A stretch of DNA of 64,000 nucleotides, from contig NZ_JAAOIZ010000002.1 of the NCBI RefSeq assembly GCF_013184525.1, forward strand, positions 186,001 to 250,000. Direction: 5' to 3'. Source of the stretch: Chryseobacterium sp. LAM-KRS1 (GTDB taxonomy: Bacteria > Bacteroidota > Bacteroidia > Flavobacteriales > Weeksellaceae). Numbering within the stretch: the stretch's first letter is position 1; each line of letters opens with the position of its first letter. Positions 54,317 to 61,133 of the stretch are shown here, piece by piece. The position numbers and the translations under genes are program-made. The notes beneath the pieces were generated by a model that was not told the DNA's origin, did not search any database, and was given only the letters and a program-made list of their open reading frames with translations.

Positions 54317-55735
54317 TTATTGATTTAGACTTTGCCAAGAAGTATGAAAAATTCCTTCTCTGTCGGTTCGCTGATAGGTATGTGCTCCAAAATAATCACG
54401 CTGAGCCTGGATAAGATTTACAGGAAGAGATGCTGTGGTATAGGCATCAAAATAACCTAAAGCAGTCTGCAGCCCTAAGCTTGGAATTCCATTAGAGGCA
54501 GCATAAGCCGCTGTTTTTCTTAATGAGCTTATTTTTTCTTTAACTATAACTGAAATATCCTGATCAAGTAAGATATTGGATAAATGAGGGTCTTGGGTGT
54601 ACGCCAGATAAAATTTCTCTAACAGCACGGAACGAATAATGCAACCTCCTCTCCAGATTTTTACAACATCTTTTAACGGAATTTCAAAACCATATTCCTC
54701 AGATGCTTTAACCAGTAAAGCCAGTCCCTGCGCATAACTGATCAGGGTAGCCAGATAAAGTGCATCTCCTACTTCTTTAATAAATGCTTTAGTATCTTCC
54801 GGATTTGTTATTTCGCGGTCTGAATACAGTTTAGAAGCGCGAACCCTCTCTTCTTTATATGCTGATAATATTCTTGAAGTAACAGCAATATCAATCGTCG
54901 GAATGGAAACTCCGATTTCCATGGCTTGCTCAGAAGTCCATTTTCCTGTTCCTTTTGCCCCTGCTTTATCTAAAATCTGATCCAACAGGTATCCATCGGT
55001 TAAAGAATCTTTTTGCTGAAAAATATCCCGGGTGATTTCTATTAAAAATGAGTTCATCTCGCCGCTATTCCACTCTTTAAAAACCTGATATAGCTCATCA
55101 TTGTTAAGATTAGCTCCTCTTTTTAGCAGGTCATAGGCCTCACTGATCAGTTGCATAATGGCATATTCAATCCCATTATGAACCATTTTCACATAATTTC
55201 CTGCTGATCCTTTCCCCATATATGCGGTACAGGCTTCATTATCCACTTTTGCAGAAATGGCCTCCAACATAGGCTGAAGAAGACGAAATGCTTCCAAATC
55301 TCCTCCTGGCATTATACTCGGTCCAAATCGTGCACCTTTTTCACCGCCGGAAACCCCCATGCCCATAAAATGCAGATTTTTTGAGGCCAAATCGGCAATA
55401 CGTCTGTTGGTATCTTCAAAATAAGAATTTCCTGCATCAATAACGATATCGCCTTTACTTAAAAGCGGAGTCAGGCTTTCAAGAACTGCATCTACAGGCT
55501 TACCCGCCGGCACCATAAGAATAATTTTCCTCGGACTTTCCAATGCGGAAACAAAATCTTCCAGAGAACTTATCCCTTTTATTTTCATTTCTGAAGTGGC
55601 TTCAGCCTCTAATTCTTTTACTTTCGCTTCATCAAGGTCAAATCCTGCGATTGAAAAACCGTTATCAGCAATATTGTAAAGAAGATTTCTCCCCATTACA
55701 CCAAGGCCGACCATCCCATAACTATATCCTTCCAT
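54317..55735 (-). CDS. gnd: 6-phosphogluconate dehydrogenase, decarboxylating
   Basis: 472 aa from the ATG at 55735 (MEGYSYGMVGLGVMGRNLL). A longer reading adds 13 residues not found in the family. GLGVMGRN begins the NADP-binding domain. GVSGGEKGARFGPSIMPGG and the catalytic-lysine region VKMVHNGIEYAIMQLISE follow, then the C-terminal KGTGKWTSEQAMEIGVSIPTI. It converts 6-phosphogluconate to ribulose 5-phosphate and CO2, producing NADPH. It is the first gene of the gnd-zwf-pgl operon. Confidence 0.97.
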   Translation of the reverse strand: MEGYSYGMVGLGVMGRNLLYNIADNGFSIAGFDLDEAKVKELEAEATSEMKIKGISSLEDFVSALESPRKIILMVPAGKPVDAVLESLTPLLSKGDIVIDAGNSYFEDTNRRIADLASKNLHFMGMGVSGGEKGARFGPSIMPGGDLEAFRLLQPMLEAISAKVDNEACTAYMGKGSAGNYVKMVHNGIEYAIMQLISEAYDLLKRGANLNNDELYQVFKEWNSGEMNSFLIEITRDIFQQKDSLTDGYLLDQILDKAGAKGTGKWTSEQAMEIGVSIPTIDIAVTSRILSAYKEERVRASKLYSDREITNPEDTKAFIKEVGDALYLATLISYAQGLALLVKASEEYGFEIPLKDVVKIWRGGCIIRSVLLEKFYLAYTQDPHLSNILLDQDISVIVKEKISSLRKTAAYAASNGIPSLGLQTALGYFDAYTTASLPVNLIQAQRDYFGAHTYQRTDREGIFHTSWQSLNQ

Positions 55736-56106
55736 TGTATTGGTATTTATTATACAAAGAATAAATTTACGCAAAGCCTATGAGGAAAAAAATAAAAGAA
55801 TAGAAAAATTCCCTGACTTTTTTCATCTTCCTCATTTATAAGAAGATAGTTTAAAACAAGTTTTTACGGATAATCTTCCGATTTTTAAAAAGGAAAAAAA
55901 TTCACCTTTATTCGAAATTTTACAGATATACGATCCCTACTATTGAATAACAGTCTATTTATTTCAGTATAAAGTGAATAAATATAAAATTATTTCGGAT
56001 TTCTCCTCTCCTGCTTGACTAGGACCTGATAATTATGAAAATAATCTATTGAAAAATGAATGCTATTTTGTGTAATTAAATCATATATTTGCCAAAATTT
56101 AAATTC
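55736..56106. other. Divergent intergenic region
   Basis: About 370 bp of AT-rich DNA between gnd and the small unknown gene. Apart from the -7 box at 56084-56091 I see no supported element; candidates for a gnd promoter are ambiguous. Confidence 0.5.
56084..56091 (+). promoter_or_regulatory. -7 promoter element of the 56107 gene
   Basis: TATATTTG, exact TAnnTTTG, ending 15 bp before the ATG at 56107. The TTG that would start a longer reading (56089) overlaps this box, which excludes it. Confidence 0.55.
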
Positions 56107-56466
56107 ATGAACTACAAACTTGCGCTTAATACGCAGGAGCCTAACTCTAACATTGTTTTTAATACAATTATGTTTGATTCTTTTAAGATCAATATAGTTG
56201 AGAGGTATGCTGGATCAATGAATGCTCGGCCGAAATTGTGTGAAGTTTTATTCAAGGTGAGAACTTTGGATGATGATATCATCCAGAAAAGAGATGGGAA
56301 TATGAGGGTAAAAATCAAGGGAGATACTTTTGATGATTATCAGAAGTTATCTCAGAAACTAAATTCTTATGAATATAAAAATAAACTGATCAACAGAAAA
56401 GATGCTGAACAGGATTACGTTCACTTTATCCTTAGTCTGGTAATTGCAAATTACGATCTCAACTAA
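56107..56466 (+). CDS. Small cytoplasmic protein of unknown function
   Basis: 119 aa from the ATG at 56107 (MNYKLALNTQEPNSNIVFNT). No signal peptide or membrane helix. The sequence is mixed alpha/beta with a basic middle (KRDGNMRVKIKGDTFDDYQK) and a helical end (AEQDYVHFILSLVIANYDLN). I do not recognise a family. It has its own promoter and stands alone between gnd (divergent) and a T9SS protein gene. Confidence 0.72.
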   Translation: MNYKLALNTQEPNSNIVFNTIMFDSFKINIVERYAGSMNARPKLCEVLFKVRTLDDDIIQKRDGNMRVKIKGDTFDDYQKLSQKLNSYEYKNKLINRKDAEQDYVHFILSLVIANYDLN

Positions 56467-56709
56467 TTTTTTGTATTCTTACAATAATTTTTATTGCATA
56501 TTATTCTAAATCTGTAAGAGTTATTCCTATGTTTACACCTGTCGGATTTATTAGGCTCAGGCAATACTGAATTGTCGGACAACTATTCCTTTACGTATTC
56601 ATCAAGGGAAAAGCCAGCCTTATATACTGTGGAATTATGAAGACTTGCTATTTCATTTTAATTTTCTATACCGCTTTTTATGTATATTTAAAGCAAACTT
56701 TTAACTAAA

Positions 56710-58080
56710 ATGAAACAACAATTATTCTTTAGACAGATTATCTTTCTTTATTTATTCTCCCTTTCTATTTTTTTATTCGGTCAAAATAATACCTGGCAGC
56801 CCCTGGGTCCCGATGACTCCAGCCAACCTTCGTTCGGAACTTCTGACGTTACCAGCCTTACGATGACACCAAATGGTACCCTATATTTTGGATACAGAGA
56901 TTATGTGAACAATAGTAAAGCCACTGTAAAGAAGTTTAATGGTACCAATTGGGAAACCGTAGGAACAGAAGGATTTTCGGACGGCATTACATCTCAGATA
57001 GATCTCACTACAGCCCCGGATGGCACTCCGTATATTGCCTATCAGGATTATGCGAATGGGAGTAAATTGACGGTAAAAAAATTCAATGGTACCAGCTGGG
57101 AAACAGTAGGAATACAAGGATTTACGAGCAATGGTCCCATTTTTATCAGTTTAGTTATTGCCCCTGATGGAACACCTTATGTAGGATACTCAGATAATAA
57201 TAACAATAAAAAAGCTACTGTAATGAAGTTTAACGGAACGATTTGGGAAACAGTGGGAACATTAGGTTTTTCAGCTGGAGATGCCCAATATGTCAATCTT
57301 GCTGTAGCACAGAATGGAACACTTTATGCAGGGTACAGAGACATTGTTAGCGGAGGCAGAGCAACCGTGAAAAAATTTAATGGTACCAGTTGGGAGACGG
57401 TAGGAACATCCGGATTCTCGGTAGATCTCAGTGCCATGTATGTAAGTCTTGTAATCGCACCTAATGGTACTCCTTATATTGGCTATTCAGATTTCAATGA
57501 CAGTGAAAAAACAACTGTTATGAAATTTAACGGTACCAGTTGGGAAACAGTAGGTCCGGCACAATTTTCCGCAGGCACAGCCATTTTTACCAACCTTGCC
57601 ATAGCATCGGATGGCATTCCTTACATAGCTTATGCAGACGGTACTAACAATATGAGAACTACCGTTAAAAAATTCGATAACAACAATTGGGTAACTATAG
57701 GTACACCGGGGTTCTCAGCAGGAGGGGTTAACTATAATGTTGATCTTGTTATTAGCCCGGACAATAAAAAAATAATTGCAGGATACAGTTTATCGGCATC
57801 TAATGGCGTTTTTGCCAGGTATTACGATGCAGGAGAACTGAGTATCAAAGAAACCGCAATTCTAAATTCCGGCATATATCCAAATCCTGTAAAAGGCGAG
57901 CTTAATATAAAAACAGAGAAAAAGATCAAATTATGTACTTTATTTGATATGGCAGGGAGGATCATTCTAACCACCTCATCCCAAAAGATCAATGTCTCAG
58001 TACTGACAAAAGGAATCTATATGCTGAATATCCAATTTGCAGACGGCACTTCCTTATCGCAAAAAGTGATGAAAGAATAA
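56710..58080 (+). CDS. Secreted seven-repeat propeller-like protein with T9SS sorting domain
   Basis: 456 aa. Signal peptide about 1-24 (ending LFGQ). Then come seven repeats of 45-50 residues (about 45-375) with the pattern APDGTPYxGYSD...TVKKFNGTSWETVGTxGFSAG. The first five or six are very alike, the last is degenerate. This periodicity suggests a beta-propeller that closes with seven blades. A type A T9SS sorting domain follows (PNPVKGELNIKTEKK ... LSQKVMKE). It is a surface or secreted protein; the target is unknown. A strong terminator follows. Confidence 0.85.
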   Translation: MKQQLFFRQIIFLYLFSLSIFLFGQNNTWQPLGPDDSSQPSFGTSDVTSLTMTPNGTLYFGYRDYVNNSKATVKKFNGTNWETVGTEGFSDGITSQIDLTTAPDGTPYIAYQDYANGSKLTVKKFNGTSWETVGIQGFTSNGPIFISLVIAPDGTPYVGYSDNNNNKKATVMKFNGTIWETVGTLGFSAGDAQYVNLAVAQNGTLYAGYRDIVSGGRATVKKFNGTSWETVGTSGFSVDLSAMYVSLVIAPNGTPYIGYSDFNDSEKTTVMKFNGTSWETVGPAQFSAGTAIFTNLAIASDGIPYIAYADGTNNMRTTVKKFDNNNWVTIGTPGFSAGGVNYNVDLVISPDNKKIIAGYSLSASNGVFARYYDAGELSIKETAILNSGIYPNPVKGELNIKTEKKIKLCTLFDMAGRIILTTSSQKINVSVLTKGIYMLNIQFADGTSLSQKVMKE

Positions 58081-58102
58081 AACCAATGTTATTTAAATAT
58101 AA

Positions 58103-58126
58103 AAAAGGCCTCTTAAGAGGCCTTTT
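58103..58126. terminator. Bidirectional terminator
   Basis: A 24-bp perfect palindrome (AAAAGGCCTCTT and its complement, 58103-58126) lies between the T9SS gene and the leftward SDR remnant. Confidence 0.85.
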
Positions 58127-58171
58127 GTTATGATTACAAACGTCAACTTTTAAACATTATTAGCAAAAATT

Positions 58172-58585
58172 TTATCCCAACCCACTATTGATCACCTGCT
58201 TTGCGTCTTCCTCTTCTGCAGGCAGATAATTAATTGCTACATCCGCTCCTTCTCTTGCATAAGCAATAGCTGCAGCCCGACCAATGCCTGAATCACCGCC
58301 TGTGATCAGTGCTTTTCGTCCTTCTAATCTTCCAGAACCTACGTAGCTCTTCTCTCCATGATCGGGTACCGGTGTCATTTTGTTTGCCAATCCGGGAAAA
58401 GGTTGCGATTGCTTATTAAAAGGCGGCTTGGGATATTTGTTCCGGGGATCCGTAAGCTCCTTCGCATTCGTTTTTCTTGTAGTAGTGCTTTGTGACTGCG
58501 CTAAAGCACCGGGAGCAACGGCTGCCACTGCAACAGTTGCAGCTATTTTTCCGATAGCATCTCTCCTTGTTATTTTACTTTCCAT
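58172..58585 (-). pseudogene. Truncated Tat-signal SDR (general stress protein 39-like)
   Basis: 137 aa from the ATG at 58585; the frame is open further upstream, but the Tat signal sets the start. [20 protein letters not shown] is a twin-arginine signal. After a Pro-rich linker the SDR domain begins with [27 protein letters not shown] but stops 28 residues later at QVINSGLG. A complete relative (YdaD/Ymr226-type, about 320-340 aa) continues for nearly 200 residues through the YxxxK site. The catalytic part is therefore absent. The downstream DNA is the terminator of the T9SS gene, so the 3' end was lost by deletion or replacement. Confidence 0.8.
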
Positions 58586-59150
58586 ATCAATATGATTTAT
58601 TTGGTGTTTAAAGAATTTATGATTTGAAAATAAGCAGCAGGACACGCCAATATTAAGTGCGAATTATTGAACATGTTACTGATTGCTCAATTGCCATATA
58701 CTCTATTATATTCAGTGATAAAAGATTGTAATTGATTCGGTTTAATAATTATAATCTTATTACAATTATTTAGTGAGTATAAGTGTAAAGGTAATAGACT
58801 GCTCAACAAAAGTTTATGACACAGATCATAATTCAATTATTGTTCGAAGGAATGATGATTAATTGTTATTAAAATATCCCTTATGATAGACTGTCCAAAG
58901 AATACCATATAACCACAAAAAACTAAAATATGATGGAAAAAAATTATAACATAAGATTTTGTTGGCTGCAAGTTGAGCAGAGCCATTATTGAGTATTATG
59001 CAAACTTTATCTACCGTATTTGTAGCACTTCCAGAATGTTTATATTAAATAGACTAAAATATCAAACACAACAGATTAAACATAAGAGTTGATAAAGAGA
59101 TTTTACATTTATAAAAAAAAGACAACTATCAAATAGTTGCCTTTTTTTTG
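58586..59150. other. Intergenic region between the SDR remnant and the tRNA gene
   Basis: About 565 bp of AT-rich DNA with no supported gene on either strand; only the tRNA terminator (59112-59150) is clear. Confidence 0.6.
59112..59150 (-). terminator. Intrinsic terminator of tRNA-Arg
   Basis: CAACTAT and ATAGTTG pair just downstream of the tRNA. The A8 run on the left becomes a U-tract on the leftward RNA. Confidence 0.75.
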
Positions 59151-59222
59151 TGACCGCAGAAGGATTCGAACCCTCACTGTCGGAGCCGAAATCCGAAGTT
59201 CTATCCATTAAACTATGCAGCC
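59151..59222 (-). tRNA. tRNA-Arg (anticodon UCG)
   Basis: 72 nt, fold checked by hand. Acceptor stem GGCTGCA with TGCGGTC (two G-U pairs) and discriminator A. D-stem GTTT/GAAC. Anticodon stem TCGGA/TCCGA around the 7-nt loop TTTCGGC, giving anticodon TCG (Arg, CGA/CGN codons). Variable loop CAGT. T-arm GAGGG/CCTTC around TTCGAAT. The 3' CCA is not encoded. Confidence 0.93.
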
Positions 59223-59293
59223 GATCCGTAATAGATTGAAGTAACAAGATCAGAAGGAATTAAACCTTCTTACTCCTATTCTTTAAAGTATTA

Positions 59294-61060
59294 CTAGAAA
59301 GTAATCTTTACACCACCCAAAATCTGGGCTCCCAATACTTTATATCCTTTGTAGGTTTGGTAGTTTGAGTTCAGAAGATTATTTCCGGTTGCAAAAATAC
59401 TGAAATTTTTGTGAAATTTATACTCTGCGGAAAGATTTAAATCTGCATAACCACCAACTTTATCATTAGTGTTCTCTGTAGACTGATACATCATAGCAGG
59501 ATTTGCCACTCCCTCGATAGAGTAAGAGTTTGTCGTTCTGTCACTTGCAAAAATTCCCTTGAACCCTAGCAATAACTTTTTATCAAGCATTGAATATTTT
59601 GCACCAATGCTGGCATTAAATAAAGGAACGTTATAAATATTATCGTAATTCTTCAAATTATACTTTGTGAATCTCAATTCAGCATCTAAAACAAGATTTG
59701 CCAGAGGAAAATACTGAATGCTTCCTTTGATATCACTTACATTACCGTCATCGTAAATAGCAGAGAATGTATTCGCAAAATTATATGCAGAACGGTTTAA
59801 TGTAAAATCATTATTGAAAAGATCATTAGCCTTAAAGAAAAGGATATCTCTCATTTTTCCAAAACCAGCTGAGAAATCATACTTGATTGTTTCATCAATA
59901 TCCCCTCTTAAACCTGCATAAAAATGATATTTGGTTTCTGTAGGCTTCAACATCTGATCGGAAAGGATAAATGGATTTTGCTGCAGAAGGTCACTGTAAG
60001 TGTTTAGTTTTAAACCTCCGTCTACCCCTCCATAGAATTTGAATTCTTTTGAAGCTGCCACCTGGAATTCAGCTTTTGGAAACCAGTAGCTTTTATTGTT
60101 TTTTACCTGCTCCATAATGGCACTTGAATTTTTACCATTCAGAAATGCAAATGAAGAACCCACCATTAAATAAGACTCTCCCTTAGTGAAAGTAACTTTC
60201 GGATCTAAAGTAGCGTTGAAATAATTGGATGAATTTTTATCCCTGATTTCGAAATCGGTTTTTACGGTTTCTAATCCTACTCCCAAATCAGCATTCATGA
60301 GAATGTCATTTTTAGACAATTCTACACCATGTTTTGATAAATTCACCAAAACGGATGCCTGGTTTTCCTGAGCGTCAAAATGATCCTTTAAAAAAGAGGA
60401 TTTAACCCTTACATCATTTAAGATCTCATTTGAATAGAAATCATAGTATCCGTTCACTTTAAATTGGTTTACCCTCTGCGTCAGATCCACATCTGCTGCA
60501 GGTTCCAGAGCATAGATTCCGTAATACCTGTTGTTATCCAATCCATATTGGGCGTTCAAATTGAATTTTCCTTTTTCTCCATAGGAGTTTAAGAAAGTCC
60601 CGATAGTGGCAGAACTCTGTTTGGAATCCCATGCATATTCTCTTTTCAGTCCCAATGTTGACAGAAAATGCACATCAGCCCCTACTTCAAACTTATTATC
60701 AAGGGTTTTAGAGATATTGGCATCTCCTAATATCTTTCCGAAATTCCCCATCCCAAATTGCAGGTAATTATTTTGAGCAGATCCTTCAAATTTTGGCGTT
60801 ACATCCTGACCCTGAATTGTGGAAGTTTTAAAGTCTGAAACAGCAGGAACATCTGTAATCCTGTATTGTACAGGATTCTGAGATTTCTCTTCAGGCGGAT
60901 AGTTCTTAATAGTTTCTATTGAAGTTTTTTTCTTTTCGATCTTTTTAACTTCCGGTTCTCTTTTTTTATTAAGAATCAGCCTTTCTTCCTTGATCTGGGA
61001 AAACGCAATCTGCGAAACCCCTAAAAATAATATGGATAATATTTGAATTTTCTTGTTCAT
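59294..61060 (-). CDS. TonB-receptor-like outer-membrane beta-barrel protein
   Basis: 588 aa. Signal peptide about 1-21 (cleavage after AFS). A basic, Lys/Glu-rich periplasmic stretch (28-60) follows, with no plug domain and no TonB box seen. About 480 residues of alternating amphipathic strands follow, ending in aromatic VLGAQILGGVKITF as barrels do. Relatives are often labelled TonB-dependent receptor, but without a plug it is better called a TonB-like barrel. The large TPR gene lies upstream on the same strand (73 bp), suggesting a functional pair at the envelope. Confidence 0.8.
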   Translation of the reverse strand: MNKKIQILSILFLGVSQIAFSQIKEERLILNKKREPEVKKIEKKKTSIETIKNYPPEEKSQNPVQYRITDVPAVSDFKTSTIQGQDVTPKFEGSAQNNYLQFGMGNFGKILGDANISKTLDNKFEVGADVHFLSTLGLKREYAWDSKQSSATIGTFLNSYGEKGKFNLNAQYGLDNNRYYGIYALEPAADVDLTQRVNQFKVNGYYDFYSNEILNDVRVKSSFLKDHFDAQENQASVLVNLSKHGVELSKNDILMNADLGVGLETVKTDFEIRDKNSSNYFNATLDPKVTFTKGESYLMVGSSFAFLNGKNSSAIMEQVKNNKSYWFPKAEFQVAASKEFKFYGGVDGGLKLNTYSDLLQQNPFILSDQMLKPTETKYHFYAGLRGDIDETIKYDFSAGFGKMRDILFFKANDLFNNDFTLNRSAYNFANTFSAIYDDGNVSDIKGSIQYFPLANLVLDAELRFTKYNLKNYDNIYNVPLFNASIGAKYSMLDKKLLLGFKGIFASDRTTNSYSIEGVANPAMMYQSTENTNDKVGGYADLNLSAEYKFHKNFSIFATGNNLLNSNYQTYKGYKVLGAQILGGVKITF

Positions 61061-61133
61061 TATTGCTTTGTATTTATGTATCTACGGCATATATTAATGA
61101 AATAATACCCGTCGATACGACCGTACATTTTCT

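Noticed and set aside
56840..57700. Regularly spaced DNA repeats resembling an array
   Set aside because: The repeats are in frame within a single coding sequence and encode propeller blades; they are not a CRISPR array.
59062..59247. Leftward open frame over the tRNA
   Set aside because: It covers tRNA-Arg and its terminator; the codons come from the tRNA sequence.
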